Of a DNA stretch of 64,000 nt, positions 25,754 to 34,101 are shown piece by piece. Position numbers and translations under genes: made by a program. Position 1 is the first letter of the stretch; each line of letters opens with the position of its first letter. This stretch comes from PALSA-612 sp963755155 (GTDB lineage Bacteria; Actinomycetota; Thermoleophilia; Gaiellales; Gaiellaceae), in assembly GCA_963755155.1 (NCBI GenBank), contig CAVWIV010000003.1, forward strand, positions 62,001 through 126,000, read 5' to 3'. The notes under the pieces are model-generated. The model saw only the letters and a list, made by a program, of their open reading frames with translations. It searched no databases and was not told the DNA's origin.

Positions 25754-25867
25754 CTAGCCCTGCCGCTGCTTGTGGCGGGGGTTCTGGCAGATGACGAACA
25801 CGCGGCCATGCCGCTTGACCACGCGGCAGCGCTCACACATCGGCTTGACGGAAGGGCGTACTTTCAT
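25754..25867 (-). CDS. rpmJ: 50S ribosomal protein L36, zinc form
   Basis: 37 residues, MKVRPSVKPMCERCRVVKRHG, with the zinc ligands Cys11, Cys14, Cys27 and His32. There is no Shine-Dalgarno: the 12 nt before the ATG come directly after a hairpin and read TCTTTTGCC. infA, normally just upstream, is absent. Confidence 0.96.
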   Translation of the reverse strand: MKVRPSVKPMCERCRVVKRHGRVFVICQNPRHKQRQG

Positions 25868-25879
25868 GGCAAAAGACAC

Positions 25880-25898
25880 GGCGCAGCTCGGCTGCGCC
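25880..25898 (-). terminator. Hairpin between map and rpmJ
   Basis: Perfect 8-bp stem (25880-25887 with 25891-25898) and a TCG/CGA triloop. On the minus strand the hairpin is followed by GTGTCTTTT. It may end or attenuate the spc part of the transcript. A weak -10-like TACGAT lies upstream of it. Confidence 0.5.
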
Positions 25899-25907
25899 GC
25901 AGGTCGT

Positions 25908-26669
25908 CTATCGTAGCAAAACCCCTGTCCCCGTCAGGACTTTAGGCCCTTCGGCGGTGACCGCGACCGTGTGCTCGAAGTGCGCCGCGAGCGAGCCGTC
26001 GGCCGTGGAGATCGACCAGCGGTCGTCGTGGACGACGATCTCGGGGCCGCCCATCGTGATCATCGGCTCGATCGCAAGCGTCATACCCTCGCTCAGCACT
26101 GGGCCACGCCCGGGCTCTCCGAAGTTGAGGATCTGCGGGTCCTCGTGCATCGAGCGGCCGATGCCGTGTCCCGACAGCTCCCTGACGACCGAGAACCCGG
26201 CGCCTTCGGCGACCTCCTGGACTGCGTGGGAGACGTCCGAGAGGCGGTTGCCGTCGCGGCACTGCTCGACCGCCGCCTCGAGCGCCGCCTTGCACGCCTC
26301 GAGCAAGCGCTCCGTGTCGTCGGGAATCTCGCCGACGGCGAACGTGTAGGCCGAGTCGGCGACGAAGCCCTCGAGCGTCACGCCGACGTCCGCCGACAGG
26401 ATGTCGCCCTCGTCCAGCGTGTAGTCGCCCGGGATGCCGTGGACGACCATGTCGTTCGGCGAGAGGCACGTCGCAGCGGGGTAGCCCCGGTAGCCCTTGA
26501 ACGTCGGCTCGCCGCCGTGAGAATGGATGAACTCCTCGGCGACAGCGTCGAGCTCGCCCGTCGTCACGCCCGGGCGGATGCTCTCGCCCAGCAGTGCGAG
26601 CGTGGCTGCGACGATCTCGCCGGCGCGGGCCATGAGCTCGATCTCGGCTGGCGACTTACGGATGATCAT
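25908..26669 (-). CDS. map: Type I methionine aminopeptidase
   Basis: 253 residues. Removes the initiator Met. Metal-ligand regions are visible: ADVGVTLEGFVADSAYTF (two Asp), GHGIGRSMHEDP (His), MTLAIEPM (Glu) and FEHTVAVT (Glu). The ATG at 26669 overlaps the adk stop (ATGA), which fixes the start. The stop is 40 bp before the rpmJ start, with a hairpin in that gap. Confidence 0.96.
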   Translation of the reverse strand: MIIRKSPAEIELMARAGEIVAATLALLGESIRPGVTTGELDAVAEEFIHSHGGEPTFKGYRGYPAATCLSPNDMVVHGIPGDYTLDEGDILSADVGVTLEGFVADSAYTFAVGEIPDDTERLLEACKAALEAAVEQCRDGNRLSDVSHAVQEVAEGAGFSVVRELSGHGIGRSMHEDPQILNFGEPGRGPVLSEGMTLAIEPMITMGGPEIVVHDDRWSISTADGSLAAHFEHTVAVTAEGPKVLTGTGVLLR

Positions 26670-27244
26670 GCGGCGACCCGCTCCAGAGCATCGACGATCT
26701 CGGCCCACACTTCGTCGCGCGAGCGGTCCCCGTGAACGCCGACGACGATCCCGCGAGGCAGGTAGTGGCCGACCAGTGGCTCCGTCTCGCGGTGGAAGAT
26801 CTCGAGCCGCTTCGCGATCGCCTCGGGGCTGTCGTCGGTGCGGCCCTCCTCCTCGGCGCGGCCCACGAGCCGCTCGATGCACACCTCGTCCGGCACCTGG
26901 AGGTCGAGCACGACGTCGAGCGGCCGGTCGAGCTCTTCGAGCAGCTCGTCGAGCGCCTCGGCCTGGGCGGCGTTTCGCGGAAAGCCGTCCAGCACGAACC
27001 CGCGCTCGGCGTCGTCCTCCGAGAGCCGCTCGCGGATGAGGCCGATCGTCAGCTCGTCAGGCACGAGGGCCCCGGACGCGAGAATCGGCTCGACCTGGAG
27101 GCCGAGCGGCGTGCGCGCGGCGATCGCGGCGCGGAACATCTCCCCCGTCGCGACGTGCGGCACGCCGTACTCCGCGGCGATGCGCGCAGCCTGCGTCCCC
27201 TTGCCGGAGCCCTGCGGGCCCAGAATCAACACGTTCAGCGACAA
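26666..27244 (-). CDS. adk: Adenylate kinase
   Basis: 192 residues. Interconverts ATP+AMP and 2 ADP. Walker A GPQGSGKGT at 9-17, FPRNAAQAEAL at the AMP site, and a short LID (EEEGRTDD) with no zinc cysteines, as in actinobacterial kinases. TTG start at 27244, four bases after the secY stop. Confidence 0.95.
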   Translation of the reverse strand: MSLNVLILGPQGSGKGTQAARIAAEYGVPHVATGEMFRAAIAARTPLGLQVEPILASGALVPDELTIGLIRERLSEDDAERGFVLDGFPRNAAQAEALDELLEELDRPLDVVLDLQVPDEVCIERLVGRAEEEGRTDDSPEAIAKRLEIFHRETEPLVGHYLPRGIVVGVHGDRSRDEVWAEIVDALERVAA

Positions 27245-27248
27245 CGCG

Positions 27249-28502
27249 CTACTTCAAGAAGCCTTCGTACGAGCGCATCATCATCTGTGACTCCATCTGG
27301 CGCATCGTGTCGAGCGCGACACCGACCATGATCAGGAGCGACGTGCCGCCGAGGAAGTTCTGCGTCGACGACGAGAAGGCGAAGAACGAGATGAGGAACG
27401 TCGGTATGACGGCCACGGCCGCCAGGTACATCGAGCCGGGCAGCGTCAGCCGCGTCAGCACGCGGTCGAGGTACTGCGCCGTGGGCGGGCCCGGACGGAT
27501 GCCGGGGATGTATCCACCGTGCTTGCGCAAGTTGTCGGCCTGGTCGATGGGGTTGAACTGCACCGCGGTGTAGAAGTACGTGAAGACGATGATGAGGAAC
27601 GCCTCGAACATCAGGAACCCGACATCGGTCGGGCTGAACCAGTCATTGATGAAGCCCTGCGTCTGAGGGAAGAACTGCGCGATCGTCGGCGGGAAGGCGA
27701 GCACCGCCGCCGCGAAGATGATCGGGATCACGCCGGCCATGTTCACGCGCAGCGGCATGTACGTCGACCCTCCCGACGTGACGCGGCGGCCCACCACGCG
27801 CCGGGCGTACTGAATCGGGATCTTGCGCTGGCCCTCCTGGATGAATACGACGGCCATGGTGACCGCGAGGAACACGAGCGGGAAGAAGAGCTTCGTCGTC
27901 GGGCCGCCGTCCACCCACGCGCGGAGCGTCGTGGGCGCGTCCGCGATGATCGAGGCGAAGATGATGATCGAGATGCCGTTGCCGACTCCGCGCTTCGTGA
28001 TCAGCTCGCCCATCCACATGAGGAGCGCCGTCCCTGCGGTGAGCGTGATGACGATGATCACGACGCGGCCGGAGTTCGCCTCGAGTGCGTTCTGCCGCTT
28101 GAAGAGGTACGCGTAGCCCAGTGACTGGAACGCGGCCAGCACGATCGTGAGGTAACGCGTGTACTGGTTGATCTTCGCGTAACCGGCCTCGCCCTCCTTC
28201 TGGAGACGCTCGAGCGACGGCATGACGACGGTCAGGAGCTGGAGGATGATCGACGCCGTGACGTACGGCATGATCCCGAGGGCGAAGAGCGAGAACTGCG
28301 AGAGGGCGCCTCCCGAGAAGAGGTTGAGCAGCCCGAGCACCGTGCCGCCCTGCGTCGAGAAGTACTGCTTGATCTGTTCCGAGTCGACGCCGGGCGCCGG
28401 CACCCAGGAGCCGAGTCGGTAAAGCGCGATGATCATCGCCGTGAACAGCAGGCGGCGCCGCAGCTCCGGCACGCGCCACGCGTTCGTCAACCAGGAGAGC
28501 AC
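27249..28502 (-). CDS. secY: Protein translocase subunit SecY
   Basis: 417 residues, ten membrane helices, channel of the Sec translocon. Signature segments include ALGIMPYVTASIILQLL, GVGNGISIIIFA and the C-terminal FLGGTSLLIMVGVALDT. Its start lies 3 bp after the L15 stop, standard spc order. Confidence 0.97.
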   Translation of the reverse strand: MLSWLTNAWRVPELRRRLLFTAMIIALYRLGSWVPAPGVDSEQIKQYFSTQGGTVLGLLNLFSGGALSQFSLFALGIMPYVTASIILQLLTVVMPSLERLQKEGEAGYAKINQYTRYLTIVLAAFQSLGYAYLFKRQNALEANSGRVVIIVITLTAGTALLMWMGELITKRGVGNGISIIIFASIIADAPTTLRAWVDGGPTTKLFFPLVFLAVTMAVVFIQEGQRKIPIQYARRVVGRRVTSGGSTYMPLRVNMAGVIPIIFAAAVLAFPPTIAQFFPQTQGFINDWFSPTDVGFLMFEAFLIIVFTYFYTAVQFNPIDQADNLRKHGGYIPGIRPGPPTAQYLDRVLTRLTLPGSMYLAAVAVIPTFLISFFAFSSSTQNFLGGTSLLIMVGVALDTMRQMESQMMMRSYEGFLK

Positions 28503-28505
28503 AGG

Positions 28506-29156
28506 CTATTCCTCGTCGGAGTCGGGCTCGGGCTCGGCGGCCTCGGTCTCAGTCTCGACAGCGTCAGCATCTTCCGCGGCGGCCTCCTCCGAGTCCTCGA
28601 CATCCTGCATCTCCGCCGTGGCCTCGGCCGGGCGGGAAGCCTTCTTGTGCCGCTTTCGCTTTCGCTCCTTCGGCTCGCGGAGCAGCGTGACGGTGCCGCC
28701 GGCGCCTTCGATCTTCTCGCGCGCGGACTTCGAGACGCCGTGGGCCGAGATCGCGAGCTTCTTCGTGAGCTCTCCCTGGCCGAGAATCTTCACGTCGATG
28801 CGCGTCGTGCGGATGAGGCGCTTCGCCTTCAGCAACTCGGGCGTGACCTCCGCGCCGGCGTCGAACACGCGCTCGAGGTCGCGGACGTTGACGCCTTGCG
28901 TGTACGTCCGGAACGGCCCGATCGGCATCGCATCCTTCGACGTATTGCCCGGCAGCTTCGGCAGCCGCATGTAGAGCCTCGTCTGGCCGCCCTCGAAGCC
29001 CGCCGGCATCTTGTGCGAGCCTGCGCGTGACTTCTGGCCCTTGATGCCACGGCCTGCGTAACGCCCCTTGCCCGAGCCCATGCCGCGGCCGACGCGCTTG
29101 CGCGCGACGCGCTTCTGGGCCGGCTTGAGGCTGGAGAGGTTGAGCTCGGAAGGCAC
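28506..29156 (-). CDS. rplO: 50S ribosomal protein L15 with acidic tail
   Basis: 216 residues. The normal L15 core (KRVGRGMGSGKGRYAGRGIKGQ and later) fills about 150. The rest is first Lys/Arg-rich (KERKRKRHKKAS), then about 40 residues of Glu/Asp/Ala. GTG start at 29156. Confidence 0.96.
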   Translation of the reverse strand: MPSELNLSSLKPAQKRVARKRVGRGMGSGKGRYAGRGIKGQKSRAGSHKMPAGFEGGQTRLYMRLPKLPGNTSKDAMPIGPFRTYTQGVNVRDLERVFDAGAEVTPELLKAKRLIRTTRIDVKILGQGELTKKLAISAHGVSKSAREKIEGAGGTVTLLREPKERKRKRHKKASRPAEATAEMQDVEDSEEAAAEDADAVETETEAAEPEPDSDEE

Positions 29157-29158
29157 TG

Positions 29159-29338
29159 TTACGACTCCTCCACCCGGACGAGGTGGCGGACCTTCCTCAG
29201 CATACCGGCGAGCTCAGGGCTCTCCGGACGCTCAACCGACCGGCCGATCTTGCCCAGGCCGAGCGCCCGCAGCGTGCCGCGGTGCTTCGGCGTCTGGCCG
29301 ATCTGGCTGCGTACCTGCGTGATCTTCAGCGTTTTCAC
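29159..29338 (-). CDS. rpmD: 50S ribosomal protein L30
   Basis: 59 residues, beginning VKTLKITQVRSQIGQTPKHR, followed by TLRALGLGKIGRSVE. GTG start at 29338, overlapping the S5 stop by 4 bp; the stop lies 2 bp before L15. Confidence 0.96.
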   Translation of the reverse strand: MKTLKITQVRSQIGQTPKHRGTLRALGLGKIGRSVERPESPELAGMLRKVRHLVRVEES

Positions 29339-29922
29339 GCGGGCGTCTCGGCTTCCTCGGCGGCTTCGGGCTCAACGACGCCGGTTGTCTCGGCAACCTT
29401 CTCCTGTCGCTTGACCTTCGGAATCGGCAGCACCTGGGCCACCGTCAGGCCGCGCGCCAGAGCGACGTCCTCGGGCGTCCGCAGCCGCTGGAGACCGTTG
29501 ACAGTCGCCTTCAGCATGTTGATCGGGTTCGTCGTGCCGAGGCTCTTCGCGAGGATGTCGCGAACGCCGCCGAGCTCGAGCACGGCGCGCACCCCGCCGC
29601 CAGCGATCACGCCCGTGCCTTCGGAGGCAGGGCGGAGCAGGACGCGGGCCGCGCCGAACTCGCCGATGATCTCGTGCGTGATCGTCGTGCCCTTTCGCGG
29701 GACGACGAACATGTTCTTCCTCGCGTCCTCGACCGCCTTCGAGATGGCGAGCGGGACCTCGCGGGCCTTGCCGTAGCCCAGCCCTACCTTGTTCGCCTCG
29801 TCGCCGATGACGACGAGCGCCGTGAACGAGAACCGCCGGCCGCCCTTGACGACCTTCGCCACACGGTTGATCTCGACGACGCGCTCCTTGAGCTCACGCC
29901 CCTCCTGAAAACCGCCTCCCAT
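29335..29922 (-). CDS. rpsE: 30S ribosomal protein S5
   Basis: 195 residues from the ATG at 29922, which overlaps the L18 stop. Double-stranded-RNA-binding core VKGGRRFSFTALVVIGDEANKVG and GEFGAARVLLRPASEGTG. A 30-residue tail ends EPEAAEEAETPA, longer than usual. Confidence 0.97.
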   Translation of the reverse strand: MGGGFQEGRELKERVVEINRVAKVVKGGRRFSFTALVVIGDEANKVGLGYGKAREVPLAISKAVEDARKNMFVVPRKGTTITHEIIGEFGAARVLLRPASEGTGVIAGGGVRAVLELGGVRDILAKSLGTTNPINMLKATVNGLQRLRTPEDVALARGLTVAQVLPIPKVKRQEKVAETTGVVEPEAAEEAETPA

Positions 29923-30275
29923 CAGAACTCGAGGCCTCCTTCGCGTGCGCCCTCTGCGAGCGCCTTCACGCGTCCGTGGTACAGGTAGCCGGCGCGATCG
30001 AACACGCAAGCCTTGATCTCCGCCTTCTCGGCCGCGGCGGCCAGCCGCTTGCCGACCTCGCTCGCCTGGTCGGTCTTCGTGCCCTTGAAGCTCTTGGGCA
30101 GGCTCTTCCACGACGCCGAGACAAGCGTCTTGCCCTCTGAGTCGTCGATGAGCTGGGCGTAGATGCCGAGGTTCGAGCGGAACACAGCGAGGCGCGGACG
30201 CTCGGCCGTCCCGGACACCTTGCCGCGCACGCGCCGCCGCCGGCGGTCTCGGGCTTGTCTCGTCGTGAGAGTCAT
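29922..30275 (-). CDS. rplR: 50S ribosomal protein L18
   Basis: 117 residues, basic N terminus RQARDRRRRRVRGKVSGT, core RPRLAVFRSNLGIYAQLIDD; binds 5S rRNA. Overlaps L6 by 4 bp. Confidence 0.97.
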   Translation of the reverse strand: MTLTTRQARDRRRRRVRGKVSGTAERPRLAVFRSNLGIYAQLIDDSEGKTLVSASWKSLPKSFKGTKTDQASEVGKRLAAAAEKAEIKACVFDRAGYLYHGRVKALAEGAREGGLEF

Positions 30276-30805
30276 GCGCGCTTGCCGACCTTCCGGCGAA
30301 CGTACTCGCCCTCGTAGCGGATGCCCTTGCCCTTGTACGGCTCGGGCGGTCGCACCTTGCGCACCTCCGCAGCGGTCTGGCCGACGAGCTGCTTGTCGAT
30401 TCCGGACACGACCACCTCGGTCGGCTGCGGCACCTCGAAGGTGATGCCCGGCCGCGGCGAGACGATGACGGGGTGGGAGAAGCCGACCTGGAGCTCGAGG
30501 TCGGAGCCGCGGAGGTTCGCGCGATAACCGACGCCCTGGATCTCCAGGCGCTTGGAGAAGCCCTTCGTCACGCCCTCGACCATGTTCGCGACCAGCGTGC
30601 GCGTGAGCCCGTGCAGCGCTCGGTCCTCACCGCGGTCGGTGGGCCGGGTGACGACGAGCGTCTCCTCTTCCTTCGTCACGGTCATCCGCGACGGCAGCTG
30701 CTGGTCGAGCTCGCCGAGCGGCCCGTTGACCTGGATGCGGCCAGGCGAGACGGCGACGTTGACGCCGGCGGGCAGCTCGATGGGTTGTCGTCCGATTCTG
30801 CTCAT
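30272..30805 (-). CDS. rplF: 50S ribosomal protein L6
   Basis: 177 residues, MSRIGRQPIELPAGV at the N terminus, C-terminal RPPEPYKGKGIRYEGEYVRRK. Two L6 domains, normal length. Confidence 0.97.
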   Translation of the reverse strand: MSRIGRQPIELPAGVNVAVSPGRIQVNGPLGELDQQLPSRMTVTKEEETLVVTRPTDRGEDRALHGLTRTLVANMVEGVTKGFSKRLEIQGVGYRANLRGSDLELQVGFSHPVIVSPRPGITFEVPQPTEVVVSGIDKQLVGQTAAEVRKVRPPEPYKGKGIRYEGEYVRRKVGKRA

Positions 30806-30818
30806 GCCTTAATCCTCG

Positions 30819-31214
30819 TCACCAGACGAAGCAGATGACCTCTCCGCCGATGCCCTTCTGCTCGGCCGTGCGGCCCGTCATGACGCCGCTCGAGGTGGAC
30901 AGGATGGCGATGCCCATGCCACCGAGCACGCGCGGCAGGCGATCCTTGCGCGCGTAGATGCGGCGGCCCGGCTTCGAGATCCGCTTGAGATCGGTGATGA
31001 TGCGCTCGCGGCTGCGGCCGTACTTCAGCTCGATGACGAGCCGCTTGAAGCTCTCGCCGTCCTCGATCCGGTAGTCGCGGACGTAACCCTCCTCCTTCAG
31101 GAGGCGGGCGATCTCCACCTTCGCGCGCGAAGAGGGCATCTCCACGGTGTCGTGGAGCGCCTTGTTCGCGTTCCGGATACGGGCGAGCATGTCGGCGATG
31201 GGATCAGTGAGCAT
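30819..31214 (-). CDS. rpsH: 30S ribosomal protein S8
   Basis: 131 residues, MLTDPIADMLARIRNANKA, C-terminal GIAILSTSSGVMTGRTA with the rRNA-binding Ser/Thr run. Often the spc operon repressor in other bacteria; no leader target is visible here. Confidence 0.97.
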   Translation of the reverse strand: MLTDPIADMLARIRNANKALHDTVEMPSSRAKVEIARLLKEEGYVRDYRIEDGESFKRLVIELKYGRSRERIITDLKRISKPGRRIYARKDRLPRVLGGMGIAILSTSSGVMTGRTAEQKGIGGEVICFVW

Positions 31215-31223
31215 CGGTTTCTC

Positions 31224-31409
31224 CTACCACGAAGCTTTCGTCATGCCGGGAATCACGCCCTGGTGCGCGAGCTCGCGCAGGCAGATCCGGCAGAGGCCGA
31301 ACTTCCGATAGACGGCGCGCGGCCGGCCGCAGCGGTTGCAGCGGCGATGCGCCTGTGTTGGGTGCTTGGGCGTACGCGCCGCCTTGGCGATCATCGACTT
31401 CTTGGCCAC
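31224..31409 (-). CDS. rpsN: 30S ribosomal protein S14, zinc form
   Basis: 61 residues of the short S14 type with two CxxC pairs (RCNRCGRP and LCRICLREL), binding one zinc. The ATG overlaps the L5 stop. Confidence 0.97.
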   Translation of the reverse strand: MAKKSMIAKAARTPKHPTQAHRRCNRCGRPRAVYRKFGLCRICLRELAHQGVIPGMTKASW

Positions 31410-31981
31410 TACTCGTCTCCTTCTGTCTGAGCGAACGGCAGGCCGAGGCCGGCGAGGAGCGCTCGCGCCTCGTCGTCCGATTTGGCATTCGTCGTGATCG
31501 TCACGTCGAGGCCGCGGATCTGCGCGACGTCGTCATAGTCGATCTCGGGAAAGATGATCTGCTCGCGCAGGCCGATCGAGTAGTTGCCACGGCCGTCGAA
31601 CGAGCCCGGGTTGAGCCCGCGGAAATCGCGGATACGGGGCAGCGCGATCGAGACGAGCCGGTCGAGGAACTCGTACATGCGCGCCCCGCGAAGCGTCACC
31701 TTCGTGCCGACCGGCATGCCAGCGCGGATCTTGAAGCCGGCGATCGACGTGCGGGCGCGGCGCAGCTGCGCGCGCTGGCCGGCGATCTGGGTCAGCTCGT
31801 CCATCGCGGAATCGAGCAGCTTCGCCTCGGTCTTCGCCTCGCCGACGCCCATGTTCAGCGTGATCTTCTCGACCTTCGGCACCTGCATGAGCGAGCTGAC
31901 GCCCAGCTCATCCTTGAGCTGCGGTCGAAGCTCCTGCTCGTACAGCGCCTTCAGGCGCGGCTCGTACCCGTTCTTCGCCAT
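31409..31981 (-). CDS. rplE: 50S ribosomal protein L5
   Basis: 190 residues. Binds 5S rRNA. Core ITLNMGVGEA and IAGFKIRAGMPVGTKVTLRG. ATG at 31981 chosen because it overlaps the L24 stop by one base; a GTG three bases earlier is also possible. Confidence 0.96.
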   Translation of the reverse strand: MAKNGYEPRLKALYEQELRPQLKDELGVSSLMQVPKVEKITLNMGVGEAKTEAKLLDSAMDELTQIAGQRAQLRRARTSIAGFKIRAGMPVGTKVTLRGARMYEFLDRLVSIALPRIRDFRGLNPGSFDGRGNYSIGLREQIIFPEIDYDDVAQIRGLDVTITTNAKSDDEARALLAGLGLPFAQTEGDE

Positions 31982-32364
31982 CACTTGTGCTCACCTTCGT
32001 CGATCTCCTGGCGACAGTCCGCCCGTCGGCAGACGCGCAGCTTTACCTGCTTGCCCTTGATCTCCTTGAACGTCATGCCGACGCGGGTCGGCCGGTTGCA
32101 GACCGGGCAGACGACCATGACGTTCGAGACGGGAATCGGCGCGGGCTTCTCGATCACGCCACCGGGCTGGATCGTCGTGCCGCCCATACGGTTGGCGTCC
32201 TTCATCGGCCGCGGCTTCGTGTGCCGCTTCACGATGTTGAGGTTCTCGACGATGACGCGGCCCTCGGTCGGGCGCGCTTCGAGCACGCGACCCTGCTTGC
32301 CGCGGTCCTTGCCGGCGATCACGTGCACGGTGTCGCCCTTCTTGACTCGCATCGCAGTGGCCAT
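31981..32364 (-). CDS. rplX: 50S ribosomal protein L24
   Basis: 127 residues. KOW domain MRVKKGDTVHVIAGKDRGKQGRV, then a C-terminal four-Cys pair set (CPVCNRP and CRRADC), seen in some L24. The start lies one base before the L14 stop. Confidence 0.96.
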   Translation of the reverse strand: MATAMRVKKGDTVHVIAGKDRGKQGRVLEARPTEGRVIVENLNIVKRHTKPRPMKDANRMGGTTIQPGGVIEKPAPIPVSNVMVVCPVCNRPTRVGMTFKEIKGKQVKLRVCRRADCRQEIDEGEHK

Positions 32365-32733
32365 CTAGAGCACCTCCGGCGCGAGCGAGACGATCTTCAT
32401 GAAGTTCCGCTCGCGGAGCTCGCGGGCGACCGGTCCGAAGATGCGGGTGCCGCGCGGATTCTGGGCCGTGTCGATGATCACAGCGGCGTTCTCGTCGAAC
32501 GAGATCGTCGTGCCGTCATCCCGACCCTGCGGCTTTCGCGTGCGAACGACGACCGCGCGCACGACCTCGCCCTTCTTCACCTGGCCCTGGGGCGTGGCCG
32601 TCTTCACGGTGCCGACGATGATGTCGCCGACCCTCGCGTAGCGGCGGTGCGAGCCGCCGAGCACGCGGATGCAGAGCAGCTCTCTGGCTCCCGTGTTGTC
32701 CGCAACGCGTACTCGTGTCTCCTGCTGGATCAT
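32365..32733 (-). CDS. rplN: 50S ribosomal protein L14
   Basis: 122 residues, MIQQETRVRVADNTGARELLCIRVLG, normal length and conserved throughout; part of the inter-subunit bridge. Overlaps the S17 stop by 4 bp. Confidence 0.98.
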   Translation of the reverse strand: MIQQETRVRVADNTGARELLCIRVLGGSHRRYARVGDIIVGTVKTATPQGQVKKGEVVRAVVVRTRKPQGRDDGTTISFDENAAVIIDTAQNPRGTRIFGPVARELRERNFMKIVSLAPEVL

Positions 32734-33473
32734 TTCGCTGCCTCGACCACCTCGGCCAGGCGCCAGCGCTTCGTCTTCGACAGCGGGCGCGTCTCGACAA
32801 TCCGCACCAGATCGCCGACGTTCGCCACGTTCTGCTCGTCGTGAGCGTGGAACTTCGTCGAACGGCGGATGATCTTCTTGTAGCGCCGGTGGGCCTTCAG
32901 CGTCTCGACGCGGACGACGATCGTCTTGTCCATCGCGCTGGAGACGACGACGCCGCGCCGCTCCTGTCGTGAGCCGCGCTCGTGCTCGGGCTTCGGCAGG
33001 CGCGAGAGGGGCTTGCGGCCTTCGGTCGCGCGCACGGGCTTCGGGCGCTGCCGGCGCTCGGAGCGCGGCCGGATCTTCCGCTTCTTCTTCGCAGCAGGCT
33101 GCTCAGGCGCCTCGACGTCGGCGGCGGGAGCCTCGGCCTCTGCCTCGGTGGCAGCGGGCTCCTCTGCGTCTGCGGCAGCAGGCTCCTCGGCGGGAGTCTC
33201 TTCGTCTGCAGGAGGCTCTTCCTCGGCCGGAGGCGGCTCGTCGTCAACAGGCGCCTCCTCGTCGGCGGGAGCCTCTTCGTCCGCGACGGGCTCTTCGACC
33301 GCAGGCTCCTCAGGCCTCTCCACCTCGGCACCCTCCCCGGTTACGACGGGCTCCTCGACCTCAGGCTCCGGCGTCTCCACCTCGGCCGCGGGGTCTTCGG
33401 CCACGGGCTCGTCGACCGTCTCGTCGACAGTCTCTTCGGTTGTCTCGATCTCGTTCTTTTCTTTGTCAGCCAT
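32730..33473 (-). CDS. rpsQ: 30S ribosomal protein S17 with very long acidic N-terminal extension
   Basis: 247 residues where S17 is normally 85-90. The S17 core is C-terminal (RRGVVVSSAMDKTIVVRVE to the end, about residues 165-247). Before it come about 125 residues rich in Glu, Ala and Pro, then about 40 strongly basic residues (AKKKRKIRPRSERRQRPKP). The frame is uninterrupted and no internal ATG/GTG with a good Shine-Dalgarno lies at the core start. Normal operon position between L14 and L29. Confidence 0.93.
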   Translation of the reverse strand: MADKEKNEIETTEETVDETVDEPVAEDPAAEVETPEPEVEEPVVTGEGAEVERPEEPAVEEPVADEEAPADEEAPVDDEPPPAEEEPPADEETPAEEPAAADAEEPAATEAEAEAPAADVEAPEQPAAKKKRKIRPRSERRQRPKPVRATEGRKPLSRLPKPEHERGSRQERRGVVVSSAMDKTIVVRVETLKAHRRYKKIIRRSTKFHAHDEQNVANVGDLVRIVETRPLSKTKRWRLAEVVEAAK

Positions 33474-33475
33474 GT

Positions 33476-33679
33476 CTACGCTCGCTCCAACTGGGTCTCT
33501 CGCTCGCGCTGCACCGTGAGGATCCGCGCTATCTCCCGCTTCGCCATCCGTAGCCGGGCGCTGTTGTCGAGCGCGCCGGTCGCCGCCTGGAAGCGGAGGT
33601 TGAACAACTCCTGCCGCGTGTCCGCGAGCTTCTGCAGCAGTGCGTCATCGGTTAGGTCTCGAAGTTCTCTCGCTCGCAT
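33476..33679 (-). CDS. rpmC: 50S ribosomal protein L29
   Basis: 67 residues, MRARELRDLTDDALLQKLAD, coiled helices near the peptide exit. The ATG overlaps the L16 stop (TAATG). Confidence 0.96.
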   Translation of the reverse strand: MRARELRDLTDDALLQKLADTRQELFNLRFQAATGALDNSARLRMAKREIARILTVQRERETQLERA

Positions 33680-34101
33680 TACTCGAACAGCTCCCCTTCT
33701 CGCTTGACCACCTTCGTGCGGATGGACAGCTTGTTGCCGGCCAGCCGTAGCGCCTCCTTGCCGAGGGCCTCGGGAACGCCCGCGAGCTCGAACATCACGC
33801 GGCCGGGCTTGACGACGGCCACCCAGCCCTCGGGCGAGCCCTTGCCCGAGCCCATACGGGTCTCGGCGGGCTTCTTCGTGAACGGCTTGTCAGGGAAGAC
33901 GTTGATCCACACCTTGCCGCCACGCTTGATCTTTCGCGTCATGGCGATTCGGGCAGCCTCGATCTCACGGTTCGTGAGCCAGCCGGCGTCGAGCGCCTTC
34001 AGGCCGTAGTCGCCGTACTGGACCGTCAGCTGTCCCTTGGAGGTGCCGCGCCGGCGTCCGCGGTGCTGCTTGCGGAACTTCGTCTTGCGTGGCATCAACA
34101 T
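33679..34101 (-). CDS. rplP: 50S ribosomal protein L16
   Basis: 140 residues, MPRKTKFRKQHRGRRRGTSKG core. Two starts: the ATG at 34101 overlaps the S3 stop (TGATG), and the usual start MPRKTK is two codons later at 34095. Coupling favours 34101. Confidence 0.96.
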   Translation of the reverse strand: MLMPRKTKFRKQHRGRRRGTSKGQLTVQYGDYGLKALDAGWLTNREIEAARIAMTRKIKRGGKVWINVFPDKPFTKKPAETRMGSGKGSPEGWVAVVKPGRVMFELAGVPEALGKEALRLAGNKLSIRTKVVKREGELFE

